Positions 16,601-26,573 of a stretch of DNA of 64,000 bases are shown here, piece after piece; positions within the stretch are counted from its first letter, which is position 1; every line of letters starts with the position of its first letter. The DNA comes from Qipengyuania vesicularis (GTDB lineage Bacteria; Pseudomonadota; Alphaproteobacteria; Sphingomonadales; Sphingomonadaceae), in the NCBI RefSeq assembly GCF_019711415.1, contig NZ_JAIGNJ010000002.1, positions 62,001 to 126,000 of the forward strand, read 5' to 3'. The notes below the pieces were generated by a model that was given only the letters and a program-made list of their open reading frames with translations, was not told the origin of the DNA and ran no database searches. The position numbers and the translations under genes were made by a program.

Positions 16601-17383
16601 ATGGCCGAATTCCAGAAACTGGCGCTCCTCGTGTCCGATTCGGACCGCGCACAGGAGGCGGCGGAGTCCATTTTCCGCCCGCTGACCCAATGGGTTGCCC
16701 CCGAAGAGGCTGATGCCCTGGTCGTCATTGGCGGCGATGGTTTCATGCTTCAGAGCCTCCATGCGATGCTGGATGAGGGTCGAATACTTCCAGCCTATGG
16801 GGTGAACCTCGGCACGGTCGGTTTCCTGATGAACCGCAACCGCCAGCCCGAAAAGCTGCTCGGCCGCCTCGGCCGCGCGAAGCCGCATACGATCCTGCCT
16901 CTCGCGATGGAGGCGGAAACGCAGGATGGGCAAACCCATCGTTATTGCGCAATCAATGAGGTCTCGCTGCTGCGTGAAACCCGCCAGACCGCGAAGATCG
17001 AAGTGTCGGTGGACGACAAGGTCAGGATCAAGGAATTGGTGTGCGACGGCGTGCTGCTGTCCACCCCGGCCGGTTCGACCGCTTATAACTTCTCGGCCGA
17101 TGGCCCCATCCTGCCGCTCGATTCCCAGCTGCTCGCCCTGACCCCGATTTCCGCCTTCCGCCCGCGCCGCTGGCGCGGTGCCATCCTGCCCGATCGAAGC
17201 CGGGTGACCTTTCGCGTCCTAGAGTCCGAAAAGCGCCCCATTTCCGCCGTCGCCGACCAGCGCGAAATCCGCGATGTCGCCGAAGTGCGCCTCGAAATCG
17301 CCCGCGAAAGCGCGCTCACGCTGCTGTTCGACCCCGGTCACGCGCTCGACGAACGCATTGTTTCGGAGCAGTTCGTGGTGTGA
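16601..17383 (+). CDS. nadK: NAD kinase
   Basis: A 260-residue NAD kinase that makes NADP. The GGDG motif is at residues 44-47 (VVIGGDGFML), followed by NLGTVGFLMN, the NE motif in CAINEVSLLR and the conserved TPAGSTAYNFSADGPILPL. The length matches the short alphaproteobacterial form. The nearest upstream gene is the divergent EAL gene 129 bp away, so it has its own promoter region. Confidence 0.96.
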   Translation: MAEFQKLALLVSDSDRAQEAAESIFRPLTQWVAPEEADALVVIGGDGFMLQSLHAMLDEGRILPAYGVNLGTVGFLMNRNRQPEKLLGRLGRAKPHTILPLAMEAETQDGQTHRYCAINEVSLLRETRQTAKIEVSVDDKVRIKELVCDGVLLSTPAGSTAYNFSADGPILPLDSQLLALTPISAFRPRRWRGAILPDRSRVTFRVLESEKRPISAVADQREIRDVAEVRLEIARESALTLLFDPGHALDERIVSEQFVV

Positions 17384-17479
17384 TTGCAACGCTGTTGCAC
17401 GGGTCGCGGAAATTTTTCCAAAACCCGGCTTGCAAAAGGCCAAGCTCGCCCATATACGCGCGCTTCGCCTTCGGGCTGC

Positions 17480-17554
17480 TCCCCGATAGCTCAGCGGTAG
17501 AGTAGGTGACTGTTAATCACTTGGTCGTTGGTTCGAATCCAACTCGGGGAGCCA
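17480..17554 (+). tRNA. tRNA-Asn (anticodon GTT)
   Basis: A 75-nt cloverleaf with encoded CCA. The acceptor stem pairs TCCCCGA with TCGGGGA. The anticodon stem GGTGA/TCACT encloses the loop CTGTTAA, giving anticodon GTT. The T-arm contains GGTTCGAATCC. It lies just after nadK and ends 6 bp before the stop of the convergent TSUP gene. Confidence 0.97.
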
Positions 17555-17560
17555 TTTTCC

Positions 17561-18298
17561 TTACATCGCAAGCAGCAGCCGCAGGCCCACCCACCCTGTG
17601 AGCGCTGCCGCGCCCAGGCGTATCCAGCGCTGGGGCATGAACTTTAGCGCAAGCAGGCTGCCGATCTGCCCCCCGATCGCCACGGCTATGACGAGCGGCA
17701 GACCGAAATCGACGGCCGCCAGGAAGCGCCCCTCCCCGCCCTTGAGGATCTGGCCCGCAAGCCCGAAGAGCGAATTCACGAGGATGAACACGCTCGCCGT
17801 TGCAGCGATGGCCCTTGCCCCGTTCCAGCGCGTCAGGTGCAGCAGCGGGGCAAGGAAAATACCTCCCCCGATGCCGACCAGACCGGCGAGGAATCCGAGT
17901 GGTGCCGCAGTCAAGGGTACGAAGCGCGCAAGTCGGTGCGGTTCGCCCTCGGCGACGCCGGTCGGAAACATCATCGTCAACGCGGTCAGGAGCAGGCTTG
18001 CTCCGAGAACGGTCAGGAATGCCTTCTCGCCGATGGGCATCAGGCCGCCGACCAACGCTGCGGGCGCAGCGATAGCGGTGAGGAGCAGCGCGCCGCGCCA
18101 GGGCGTGACTTTCGCACGCGCGAACCGGATCGTGCTGCCAGCCACCACCACGATATTGCAGCACAGCGCTATCAGAGGGAGGATGCGATAATCGACCCCC
18201 GAGAGCGCCAGCAGCGCATTGTAGGTCGAACCCCCGCCAAAGCCGACGCTCGCATAGAGCAGTGCCGTCAGGAAAAAGGCAGCGAGGAGCAACGGCAT
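17561..18298 (-). CDS. TSUP family (TauE/SafE) membrane permease
   Basis: A 245-residue integral membrane protein with about eight hydrophobic segments arranged as two repeats. The N-terminal motif ASVGFGGGSTYNALL and the internal GFLAGLVGIGGGIFLAPLL are the paired TauE/SafE signatures. These transporters usually export or import sulfite, sulfonates or sulfoacetate, but the substrate cannot be set here. It stands alone between tRNA-Asn and the divergent GNAT gene. Confidence 0.88.
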   Translation of the reverse strand: MPLLLAAFFLTALLYASVGFGGGSTYNALLALSGVDYRILPLIALCCNIVVVAGSTIRFARAKVTPWRGALLLTAIAAPAALVGGLMPIGEKAFLTVLGASLLLTALTMMFPTGVAEGEPHRLARFVPLTAAPLGFLAGLVGIGGGIFLAPLLHLTRWNGARAIAATASVFILVNSLFGLAGQILKGGEGRFLAAVDFGLPLVIAVAIGGQIGSLLALKFMPQRWIRLGAAALTGWVGLRLLLAM

Positions 18299-18359
18299 GC
18301 AAGCCTCCTAGACCGGGGAGCGTGGGGCGACTAGCCTTGCCAGTCCAAGAGGGGGACGA

Positions 18360-18980
18360 ATGATGAATGCCGCCGATATCGAGCTACCCGAAGGCTTCGC
18401 ACGCTCTAGCGGCAAGGATTCATACACTGTCGGCGAGATCACGGCCGACGCCTTTCGCCACGATCCCTTCAACGCGTGGCTCTTTGGCAAGTACCGCGCG
18501 ATCCGGGCGCTGTTCCATGCGCAGGCGCGGCGCATCTATGTCCCTCGCGGTTTCAGCTATCGGATGGGCGATGAGGGGGCGGCCATGTGGATGCTTCCGG
18601 GTGGCGACTCTTCGCTGCGGCTGATGGACTATGCCGCCATCGTAATTCCCGCGCTATTCTATTGCGGGCCACGGGCCTTGCAACGGGCGCTCAAGACCGG
18701 CGAGGCCATGGAGCGCCAGCACCCGGACTTCGAGCACGCCTACCTTTTCAGCATCGGCGTGCGACAGGAACACCAGGGCAAGGGGCTAGGCCGCAAGCTG
18801 ATCCTGCCGGTACTGGATGCCTGCGACCGGACGGGCACGATCGCGTATCTTGAGAATTCCAACCCCGCCAATGAAGGCTTCTACCGCTCCTGCGGTTTCG
18901 AGCCTTATGGAGAGCCGATCCACCCCGAACCGGGCAGTCCGGCCCTCGTTCCCATGGTCAGGCAGCCCCGCGGCGCCTAG
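18360..18980 (+). CDS. GNAT family N-acetyltransferase
   Basis: A 206-residue protein with the acetyl-CoA loop VRQEHQGKGLGRKL (near residue 140) and the late GNAT segment YLENSNPANEGFYRSCGFE. The middle part (MWMLPGG, then a hydrophobic stretch) resembles the large group of uncharacterised GNAT enzymes of this length. The start ATG follows a GAGGGGGACGA ribosome site, with a second ATG immediately after it. The acceptor substrate is unknown. Confidence 0.87.
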   Translation: MMNAADIELPEGFARSSGKDSYTVGEITADAFRHDPFNAWLFGKYRAIRALFHAQARRIYVPRGFSYRMGDEGAAMWMLPGGDSSLRLMDYAAIVIPALFYCGPRALQRALKTGEAMERQHPDFEHAYLFSIGVRQEHQGKGLGRKLILPVLDACDRTGTIAYLENSNPANEGFYRSCGFEPYGEPIHPEPGSPALVPMVRQPRGA

Positions 18981-19001
18981 CGAAGGGGCCGCCCTACCCG
19001 A

Positions 19002-21803
19002 TCAGGCCCTGGCGCCGATTGCGCCGTGGCAGTGCTTGTATTTGTTGCCGGAGCCGCAGGGGCAGGGTTCGTTGCGGCTGATGTTCATGCCGGCATAAGG
19101 GTTGTCCGTGACCGAGCCCCCGGGACCGACGGCGGCACGCGGGCTACCGGCAAGAGCGCCGAAGAGGGCGGCACGACCTTCGGAACCGTCACCGTCGTTC
19201 GAATTGTCCATCCCTGTGAGCGGGTCGATATGCCCGGTCAGGAAGTCGGGCAGATCCGGCAGGTTCACCGGCGGAAGCGGTGCGGGCTCTGCGGGCTGGG
19301 CCAGCAGCAGCTTGGACGTCACATTCTCGCGCAGCTTGTCGAGCATGCTTTGGAACAGGGCGAAGGCTTCCTGCTTGTACTCGTTGAGCGGCTGCTTCTG
19401 CGCATGGGCGCGCAGCCCCACCACCTGCCGCAGCGCATCGAGCGTGGCGAGGTGCTCCTTCCACTGGTGATCGAGCTCCTGGAGGAGCAAGCTCTTCTCG
19501 GCGCCGCGCCACCAGTCACGATCGACCTTGGCGATCTTCTCTTCCATCCGTCGATCGGCTTCCTCGCGGATGCGCTCTTCGATGAGTTCGGGCTCGATCG
19601 CTTCTTCCTCGAGCCACTCCTCCATCGGGAAGGACAGGCCGAAGACTTCGTCGACCTTGGTCTTGAGCCCAGCGATATCCCATTGTTCGGGATAGGAGCC
19701 CGGCGGGCAATGTTCGCCAACCATGGCATTGATCGCGTCGTGACGCATGTCGATCACGACATCGTCCACCGCATCGCTGTCCATGATTTCGGCGCGCTGT
19801 TCGTAAATGACCTTGCGCTGGTCGTTCATGACGTCGTCGTACTGGACGACCTGCTTGCGGATTTCGTAATTGCGCGCCTCGACCTTCTTCTGCGCAGTCT
19901 CGATGGCCTTCGACAGCCACTTCGATCCGATCGCCTCGCCGTCCTCGAGGTTCGAGTTCATCATGCGGGCGAACAGCGTGTCCGGCCCGAAGATGCGCAG
20001 GAGGTCGTCTTCAAGGCAGAGATAGAAGCGCGAAAGACCCGGGTCGCCCTGGCGGCCCGAACGACCGCGCAGCTGGTTGTCGATACGGCGGCTCTCATGG
20101 CGTTCGGTCGCAAGGACGAAGAGGCCGCCCGCTTCTCTTACCTTCTCGCGTTCGGCTGCAACTTCGGCCTTGATCCGATCGATTTCGAGCTGGCGCTTGG
20201 GATCGTCCTCGGCGAGCTCGGAAAGCTCGTCTTCGATCCGGAAGTCGACGTTGCCGCCCAGCTGGATATCGGTCCCACGACCCGCCATGTTGGTGGCAAT
20301 GGTGACCGCCCCGATGCGGCCCGCCTGGGCGACGATGTGTGCTTCCCGCTCGTGCTGACGCGCATTGAGGATTTCGTGCTTCACGCCTTCCTTGTCGAGG
20401 AAGCTGGAGAGCAGTTCCGATTTCTCGATCGATACGGTGCCGACAAGCACCGGCTGGCCGATTTCGTGCTTCTCCTTGATCGCCTTGGCGATGGCTTTAA
20501 ACTTGTCGGCCGTGTTCTTGTAGAACTCGTCTTCCTCATCGATGCGCTGGATGGGGACATTGGTCGGGATCTCGACCACATTCATCTTGTAGATGTCCCA
20601 GAATTCAGCCGCTTCGGTTGCAGCAGTACCGGTCATGCCGGACAGCTTTGGATACATGCGGAAATAGTTCTGGAACGTAATCGAGGCGAGCGTCTGGTTC
20701 TCCGGCTCGATTTGTACGCCTTCCTTAGCTTCGACTGCCTGGTGAAGGCCATTCGACCAGCGGCGACCGTCCATCATGCGGCCCGTAAACTCGTCGATGA
20801 TGACGACCTTGCCGACTTCGGCCATCTCGCCCGTCGGCTGCATCTTCTTTTCGAACTTCACGATGTAGTCGGTGTCGCGCTTGAACATGATGTTCGCCTT
20901 GAGCGCCTGGTCGAGGTGGTGGACCACCTGCGTGTTCTCGACATCGTAGAGGTTGTCGGTTTCGAGGAGACCGGCCTCCTTCAGCATCTCCTCGATCGCG
21001 TCGGTGCCTTCCTCGGTCCAGGTGATGTTCTTGGTTTTCTCGTCGGCATCGTACCACTCGGGTTCAATCTTCTTCACGATCTCGTCGACCGTGACATAAA
21101 GGTCGGACTTGTCCTCGGTCGGGCCGGAGATGATCAGCGGAGTACGGGCCTCATCGATCAGAATCGAGTCGACCTCGTCGACAATGGCGAAGTTGAAGGG
21201 GCGCTGCACCATCTGGCCGCGATCGTGCTTCATATTGTCGCGCAGGTAATCGAAGCCGAATTCGTTATTGGTGCCGTAAGTGATGTCGGCGCCATAGGCA
21301 TCGCGCTTCTGGAATTCGCCCATGTTCGGCACAACCACACCGATGGTCAGGCCGAGGAAGCTGTAGAGCTGGCCCATCCACTCGGCATCGCGCGTGGCGA
21401 GATAGTCGTTCACGGTGACGACGTGCACGCCCTTGCCTTCGATGGCGTTGAGATAGGTCGCGAGCGTCGCCATCAGCGTCTTGCCCTCACCCGTGCGCAT
21501 CTCGGCAATCTCGCCGCGGTGGAGCACGATGCCGCCGATCATCTGCACGTCGAAATGTCGCATGCCGAATACGCGCACCGAGGCTTCACGTACGGTAGCG
21601 AAAGCTTCTGGGAGGATATCGTCGAGTGTCTTGCCGTCGGCCAGCTGCTGGCGGAACTTGTCGGTCTGCGCGCGCAGTTCCTCGTCCGTCAGTTCCTGGA
21701 TCTGCGGTTCGAGGGCGTTGATCTGGTCGACGACCTTGCGGACGGAATTTACGTAACGTTCGTTTGACGAGCCGAAAAGGGCCTTGCCGATTGCTTTGAA
21801 CAT
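19002..21803 (-). CDS. secA: Preprotein translocase ATPase SecA
   Basis: A 933-residue SecA, the motor that drives unfolded preproteins through SecYEG. Nucleotide-binding domain 1 has [19 protein letters not shown] and [16 protein letters not shown]. The preprotein cross-linking region follows. NBD2 contains [14 protein letters not shown] and [13 protein letters not shown]. The C-terminal tail has the zinc-binding [14 protein letters not shown], which binds SecB and phospholipid. Length and domain order are normal. The only same-strand gene upstream encodes a small secreted protein, with a hairpin in the interval. Confidence 0.98.
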   Translation of the reverse strand: MFKAIGKALFGSSNERYVNSVRKVVDQINALEPQIQELTDEELRAQTDKFRQQLADGKTLDDILPEAFATVREASVRVFGMRHFDVQMIGGIVLHRGEIAEMRTGEGKTLMATLATYLNAIEGKGVHVVTVNDYLATRDAEWMGQLYSFLGLTIGVVVPNMGEFQKRDAYGADITYGTNNEFGFDYLRDNMKHDRGQMVQRPFNFAIVDEVDSILIDEARTPLIISGPTEDKSDLYVTVDEIVKKIEPEWYDADEKTKNITWTEEGTDAIEEMLKEAGLLETDNLYDVENTQVVHHLDQALKANIMFKRDTDYIVKFEKKMQPTGEMAEVGKVVIIDEFTGRMMDGRRWSNGLHQAVEAKEGVQIEPENQTLASITFQNYFRMYPKLSGMTGTAATEAAEFWDIYKMNVVEIPTNVPIQRIDEEDEFYKNTADKFKAIAKAIKEKHEIGQPVLVGTVSIEKSELLSSFLDKEGVKHEILNARQHEREAHIVAQAGRIGAVTIATNMAGRGTDIQLGGNVDFRIEDELSELAEDDPKRQLEIDRIKAEVAAEREKVREAGGLFVLATERHESRRIDNQLRGRSGRQGDPGLSRFYLCLEDDLLRIFGPDTLFARMMNSNLEDGEAIGSKWLSKAIETAQKKVEARNYEIRKQVVQYDDVMNDQRKVIYEQRAEIMDSDAVDDVVIDMRHDAINAMVGEHCPPGSYPEQWDIAGLKTKVDEVFGLSFPMEEWLEEEAIEPELIEERIREEADRRMEEKIAKVDRDWWRGAEKSLLLQELDHQWKEHLATLDALRQVVGLRAHAQKQPLNEYKQEAFALFQSMLDKLRENVTSKLLLAQPAEPAPLPPVNLPDLPDFLTGHIDPLTGMDNSNDGDGSEGRAALFGALAGSPRAAVGPGGSVTDNPYAGMNISRNEPCPCGSGNKYKHCHGAIGARA

Positions 21804-21844
21804 GGTGGGCGTATGCCTTGAGTATCTGGGAAATTATGTAGGTA

Positions 21845-21874
21845 ATGCCCGCGCACATTCATTGTGCCGGGCAT
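21845..21874 (-). promoter_or_regulatory. Stable hairpin in the secA leader
   Basis: An inverted repeat pairs ATGCCCG-C-GCACA with TGTGCCGGGCAT around the 5-base loop TTCAT, giving 12 pairs with a single bulged C. It lies between the stop of the small secreted-protein gene and the secA ATG. No run of T follows on the secA-coding strand, so it is a poor intrinsic terminator. It may be an attenuator, an RNA-stability element or a site that controls access to the secA ribosome site. Confidence 0.5.
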
Positions 21875-21898
21875 GCGGGGTCTGGCGAATGACGAATG

Positions 21899-22171
21899 TT
21901 ATTCGTAGGCGCGGTCGGCGCCGAACATCACCGAGGGAATATAGACGGTAACTGGTTCCTGCTTCTTGCAGGGAGTGACCCTTTCGCCGCGCATCTTCTG
22001 CTTGCGCTGTTTTTCCGCGCATGAGCACTGCGCATCGCGGGGATCAATATCGCCGCTGGCGGACTGTTCCACCCCGACGCTCGATTCCGTTCCGACCACT
22101 GCCTGCGCAGGCGCGCCGAGAGCCGCAAGGCCGGTCAGGAGCGCAATAAGGGCGAGCAATTGGCGAAACAT
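21899..22171 (-). CDS. Small exported protein encoded directly upstream of secA
   Basis: A 90-residue protein of unknown family. It starts with a classic signal peptide (MFRQ, a hydrophobic core, then APAQA at about residues 20-24, a good signal-peptidase I site). The mature part has three Cys, a Lys/Arg-rich centre and a C-terminus ending IPSVMFGADRAYE. The chosen ATG at 22171 starts the signal peptide; the longer frame upstream adds non-signal sequence. Being a secreted small protein on the same strand right before secA recalls the position of the SecM arrest peptide in enterobacteria, but no known arrest motif is recognised. Confidence 0.72.
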   Translation of the reverse strand: MFRQLLALIALLTGLAALGAPAQAVVGTESSVGVEQSASGDIDPRDAQCSCAEKQRKQKMRGERVTPCKKQEPVTVYIPSVMFGADRAYE

Positions 22172-22280
22172 GGTCGGACGTCGAGATAGCGCACAATCCT
22201 TACCGTTTAAAGGCGCAAGGCGCATTTTTCCCGCGCGCGAGGCGCTTGCGGCGCGGAGATGTGCGGTCTAGCGCGCGGGA

Positions 22281-23507
22281 ATGGACCTTGAACGCTCGCC
22301 CCTGGCACGCCCCTTTCCCGACCTGCCCGCCATCGCAGGTGTCACGCTGCGCACTGCGCGCGCCGGTTACAAGAACTGGGAACGGGCCGACCTTACATTC
22401 GCCGAGCTTGCGGCCGGAACGAGCGTCGCCGGGGTCTTCACCAAGTCCGCCTGCGCGTCGAGCGAGGTAGAGATGGGCCGCGAACAGGCCCGTCTGGGCG
22501 CAGCCCGTGCGCTGATCGTCAACGCCGGCAATTCCAACGCTTTCACCGGCATTCGCGGCCGCGAAGCGGTCGAGCAGATCATGGCCCAGGTTGCCGAGGC
22601 CCTGACTTGCGAACCGAGCGAGGTCTTCGTGTCCTCTACCGGGGTGATTGGCGTGCCGCTGCCCAAGGACAAGGCGCGCGCGGGCGTGGCAGCCGTGCTT
22701 CAGGCAGAGCCGTGCGGATGGGAAGAAGCGGCCAACGCGATCGGGACAACCGACACGTTCACCAAGGGTGCTCAAGCCGCCGCATTGCTCGGTGAGACAC
22801 GGGTCGAGCTTGCCGGGATCATCAAGGGTAGCGGCATGATCGCACCCGACATGGCAACGATGCTGGGCTACATCTTCACCGATGCCGCAGTGGCGCCCGG
22901 CTTCCTCCAGGCGATGCTGTCGAAGGCCAACACGGAGACCTTCTCTTGCATCACCGTCGACGGCGACACGTCGACCAGCGACACGGTGCTGGCTTTCGCG
23001 ACGGGCAAGGCAGGTAATCCGCCCCTGGCCTCGTGGGAAGATCCGGGAGCCGACGCCTTCTACGCCGCATTGCTGCAGGTCTGCCGCGACCTTGCCCATC
23101 TTGTCGTGCGCGATGGAGAAGGCGCGCAGAAGTTCATAGAAATTGCCGTAACCGGCGCCGAGAGCGACGAAAGCGCCCGGCGGGTTGGCCTCGCAATCGC
23201 CAATTCTCCCCTTGTGAAGACGGCCATTGCAGGCGGCGATGCCAATTGGGGACGCGTGGTAATGGCAGTCGGCAAAGCGGGCGAACCGGCGGACCGGGAC
23301 GAGCTCTCGATCGGTTTTGGCGGGACCTGGGCCGCGAAGGACGGCCAACCCCTCGCCGACTACGACGAGGCTCCGGTCGCGGAACACCTTCAAGGACAGG
23401 ACATCCGCATCGATGTCGATCTCGGTATTGCGGAGGGGCGGGCGACGGTTTGGACCTGCGACCTCACCCATGGCTATATCTCGATCAACGCGGACTACCG
23501 CTCTTGA
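22281..23507 (+). CDS. argJ: Bifunctional glutamate N-acetyltransferase / ornithine acetyltransferase
   Basis: A 408-residue ArgJ of arginine biosynthesis. It recycles the acetyl group from N-acetylornithine to glutamate and in many bacteria also uses acetyl-CoA. The self-cleavage site is in GSGMIAPDMATMLGYIFTDA, between A192 and T193, T193 becoming the N-terminal nucleophile of the beta chain. KSACASSEVEMGR and ANWGRVVMA are further family signatures. The stop overlaps the TTG start of the following phosphatase gene, so the two are translationally coupled. Confidence 0.96.
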   Translation: MDLERSPLARPFPDLPAIAGVTLRTARAGYKNWERADLTFAELAAGTSVAGVFTKSACASSEVEMGREQARLGAARALIVNAGNSNAFTGIRGREAVEQIMAQVAEALTCEPSEVFVSSTGVIGVPLPKDKARAGVAAVLQAEPCGWEEAANAIGTTDTFTKGAQAAALLGETRVELAGIIKGSGMIAPDMATMLGYIFTDAAVAPGFLQAMLSKANTETFSCITVDGDTSTSDTVLAFATGKAGNPPLASWEDPGADAFYAALLQVCRDLAHLVVRDGEGAQKFIEIAVTGAESDESARRVGLAIANSPLVKTAIAGGDANWGRVVMAVGKAGEPADRDELSIGFGGTWAAKDGQPLADYDEAPVAEHLQGQDIRIDVDLGIAEGRATVWTCDLTHGYISINADYRS

Positions 23508-24301
23508 CCACGCTCGACGCCGAAATCCGTGCGCTGATGCAGCGCGTTACCGAGCAGGCCATACTCCCGCGCTATCGGAATCTTGCCGATGGCGAGGTCG
23601 AAGACAAAGGCGGGAACGACCCGGTCACCATCGCCGACAAGGAGTCCGAAGCCTTGCTTCGCGAAGGACTGTCGCAACTGGATGACAGCCTCGGCTTCGT
23701 CGGCGAGGAAGCGGCGCATGCCGATCCGTCAATCCTCGACCGGCTCGACGCACCCTGCTGGATCGTCGACCCGGTGGATGGGACGCGCAATTTCGCACAC
23801 GGCAAGCCTCCTTTCGGCATCATCATCGCGCGAGCGGATGGCGGGGAAGCACAGTCGGGTTGGCTTTATGATTGCCTCACACGGCGGTTCTGCGCTGCGC
23901 ACAAGGGCGCAGGAGCCTATGTCGATGGCGAGAAGGTGACTTCGCGCGCCACAGGCAAGTCGCCCCCGGTCGCCGCGATCTCGCTGATCTTCATGGAGGA
24001 GGAACGGCGGCAGGCAACACGCCGCCACATCTCTCCCAATTACGAGCTGGTCGACATTCCGTTCTGCGCGGCGGAGCAATATCCACGCCTTGGCCTCGGC
24101 GAGAACGACGTTTCGATCTTCGAGCGCACGCTTGCCTGGGACCATGCCGCCGGCGCGCTGTGGCTGGAGGAGGCCGGCGGCAAGGTCGCGCGACCCGATG
24201 GGTCGCCCTACCGCGTCGATGAATGGGAGCGGAAAGGATTGCTCGGAGCATCCAGCCCCGCGCTCTGGGAGGAACTCGCCGCGCGATACGCAAAAATGTA
24301 A
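23504..24301 (+). CDS. Inositol monophosphatase family phosphatase, likely histidinol-phosphatase
   Basis: A 265-residue IMPase-fold protein with a TTG start inside the argJ stop. The metal-site motifs are GEEAAH, WIVDPVDGTRNFAHG (DPxDGT) and WDHAAGALWLEEAGG (WDxAAG). Members of this family act as histidinol-phosphatase (HisN type), inositol monophosphatase or 3',5'-bisphosphate nucleotidase. The coupling to argJ and the usual alphaproteobacterial context favour an amino-acid biosynthetic role, but the substrate cannot be decided from sequence alone. Confidence 0.85.
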   Translation: MTTLDAEIRALMQRVTEQAILPRYRNLADGEVEDKGGNDPVTIADKESEALLREGLSQLDDSLGFVGEEAAHADPSILDRLDAPCWIVDPVDGTRNFAHGKPPFGIIIARADGGEAQSGWLYDCLTRRFCAAHKGAGAYVDGEKVTSRATGKSPPVAAISLIFMEEERRQATRRHISPNYELVDIPFCAAEQYPRLGLGENDVSIFERTLAWDHAAGALWLEEAGGKVARPDGSPYRVDEWERKGLLGASSPALWEELAARYAKM

Positions 24302-24383
24302 TATAGCTGCAGCACAGGGAAAGCCTTTCCAAGGGCGGTCCTGCGCCCTACCTCTACTTGCAGTTGAACCGAAGGGAGAGCTC

Positions 24384-26573
24384 TTGACGCTTGGCGATGC
24401 CCCAGCCCCCGGTATCGAGGATGCCGACCGGGATCCGCTCGATGCGGCCGCTCCGGCCGCGCCAGAGGCACCGGAAGATCGCTACGTCAATCGCGAACTG
24501 AGTTGGCTCAGCTTCAATCGTCGCGTGCTCGCGGAAAGCGAGAACACCGATTATCCCTTGCTCGAACGCCTCCGCTTCCTGTCGATTTCAGGCAGCAATT
24601 TGGACGAGTTCACCACCGTTCGCATCGCAGGCCTCGAAGGCCAGCTGCAGCGCGGGATCGAGACGACAGGTATCGATGGGCGCTCGCCTCGTCAGCAGCT
24701 CGATGCAATCCGCGAACAGGTCCTCGAACTGGAGGACCGCCAGCAGGACAGCCTCGAAATCCTGCGCGGCCTGCTCGCAGACGAGGAGATCTTGCTCGCG
24801 CTGGTCGAGGAATTGCCCGAGCCCGAGCAGAACTGGCTCGAAAGCTATTTCGAAACCGATATCCTCCCGCTGATCACCCCGCAGGCGATCGACCCTTCGC
24901 ACCCCTTCCCCTTCGTCGCGAGTGGCGGGATGGGCGTACTGTTCCGCCTCAAGCGGGGCAAGCGCAAGGGTGAACTTGTAGAGATGGTCCTCATCCCCAG
25001 CGGCGTTCCACGTTTCGTTCGCGTTCCGGGGGAAAAGGCGATCTATGTCGCAATCGAACAGCTGGTCACGCGCTTTGCCAGCCAGATGTTCCCCGGCTTC
25101 AAGATCCTCGGCGACGGGATCTTCCGCGTCCTGCGCGACAGCGACATCGAAGTGGAGGACGAGGCCGAAGACTTGGTGCGCTATTTCCGCACCGCAATCC
25201 AACGCCGTCGCCGCGGCCGTGCAGTCCTGCTCGAACTAGACGATGAATGCGACGCTGCTGCCGAGGCACTGCTGCGCGAACAGTTCGATGTCGATGCGGC
25301 GATGATCGTGAAGACCGGCGGAATGCTCGGTCTCGCCGACCTTGACGCGATCTGCAACGAACCGCGTCCCGACCTGAAATTCCCGCCCTTCTCGCCTCGT
25401 TATCCCGAGCGCGTGCTGGCACATGACGGCGATGTCTTCACCGCGATCCGCGAGAAGGACATGGTGATCCATCACCCTTACGAGAGCTTCGAGGTGGTGG
25501 TCGACTTCCTTCATCAGGCAGCGATCGATCCAAATGTCGTCTCGATCAAGCAGACGCTTTACCGCGCGGGCGACCAGTCGCCCGTCATCGCTGCGCTGGT
25601 CGAAGCTGCGCAGAACGGTAAGGCCGTCACGGCGGTAGTCGAACTGAAGGCGCGCTTCGACGAGGAACGCAATATCCGCTGGGCGAACGAACTCGAACGC
25701 GCCGGCGTGCAGGTCATCTACGGTTTCACCGAATGGAAGACGCACGCGAAGGTCAGCCTGGTGGTCCGGCGCGAAGAAGAGGGTTTCCGCACTTATTGCC
25801 ACTTCGGGACCGGCAATTACCACCCGGTCAACGCCAAGATCTACACCGACCTCAGCTACTTCACCGCCGACCAGGCCCTCGGCCGCGACGCGGCGAAGAT
25901 GTTCAATTTCATCACCGGCTATATCGAGCCCGACGACCTTGAATTGCTGTCCATTTCGCCAATCGGCATGCGCCAATCACTGTACGAGTTGATCGATGGC
26001 GAAATCGCGAATGCCAAGAAGGGCAAGCCCTCCGGCATCTGGGTAAAGCTCAACGCGATCACAAACCAGGCGATGATCGACAAGCTCTACGAAGCCAGCC
26101 AGGCGGGCGTTGAAGTCCGCATGGTCGTCCGCGGCATCTGCTCTCTGCGCGCAGGCATCCCCGGTCTGTCGGAAAACATCAGCGTGAAGTCGATCATCGG
26201 TCGGTTCCTCGAACACGCGCGAATGTGGGCATTCGCCAATGGCAAGGAATTGCCCAGCCGCCAGGCCAAGGTCTTCCTCACAAGTGCGGATGCGATGAGC
26301 CGCAATCTCGACCGGCGTGTGGAAGTGATGGTGCCAGTGACCAACAAGACCGTTCACGACCAGCTGCTGAAGCAGGTCATGCTCGCCAATATCCTCGATA
26401 CCGAGCAGAGCTGGCGGCTCGATCCGGATGGGCAGTACCGGCGCATGCGCAAGGGGGATGGCGGCTTCAATTGCCACGAATATTTCATGTCGAACCCCTC
26501 GCTCTCCGGGCGCGGATCGGCGCTCGAGGCGCATGACGTGCCGCATCTTACCCTCCCCGGGAGCAGGGCGTGA
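24384..26573 (+). CDS. ppk1: Polyphosphate kinase 1
   Basis: A 729-residue PPK1 that polymerises the gamma-phosphate of ATP into polyphosphate. The N-terminal domain has RELSWLSFNRRVL and ISGSNLDEF, the middle has HHPYESF, and the autophosphorylated histidine is H454 in KTHAKVSLVVRR (equivalent to E. coli His435), followed by CHFGTGNYHPVNAK. The C-terminal domain has LTSADAMSRNLDRRVE. The TTG start follows GAAGGGAGAG; the frame is open far upstream but that part overlaps the phosphatase gene. It is coupled to ppx, whose GTG overlaps its stop. Confidence 0.95.
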   Translation: MTLGDAPAPGIEDADRDPLDAAAPAAPEAPEDRYVNRELSWLSFNRRVLAESENTDYPLLERLRFLSISGSNLDEFTTVRIAGLEGQLQRGIETTGIDGRSPRQQLDAIREQVLELEDRQQDSLEILRGLLADEEILLALVEELPEPEQNWLESYFETDILPLITPQAIDPSHPFPFVASGGMGVLFRLKRGKRKGELVEMVLIPSGVPRFVRVPGEKAIYVAIEQLVTRFASQMFPGFKILGDGIFRVLRDSDIEVEDEAEDLVRYFRTAIQRRRRGRAVLLELDDECDAAAEALLREQFDVDAAMIVKTGGMLGLADLDAICNEPRPDLKFPPFSPRYPERVLAHDGDVFTAIREKDMVIHHPYESFEVVVDFLHQAAIDPNVVSIKQTLYRAGDQSPVIAALVEAAQNGKAVTAVVELKARFDEERNIRWANELERAGVQVIYGFTEWKTHAKVSLVVRREEEGFRTYCHFGTGNYHPVNAKIYTDLSYFTADQALGRDAAKMFNFITGYIEPDDLELLSISPIGMRQSLYELIDGEIANAKKGKPSGIWVKLNAITNQAMIDKLYEASQAGVEVRMVVRGICSLRAGIPGLSENISVKSIIGRFLEHARMWAFANGKELPSRQAKVFLTSADAMSRNLDRRVEVMVPVTNKTVHDQLLKQVMLANILDTEQSWRLDPDGQYRRMRKGDGGFNCHEYFMSNPSLSGRGSALEAHDVPHLTLPGSRA

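Noticed and set aside
17386..17398. A GCAAC-GCT-GTTGC stem after nadK as a terminator.
   Set aside because: The stem is only five pairs and the following T-run is distant; it is too weak to call.
19026..21767. A 913-codon open frame on the plus strand opposite secA.
   Set aside because: It is the antisense shadow of a high-GC, strongly conserved gene; its residues (His/Val/Leu/Asp-rich) show no family motif and secA is certain.
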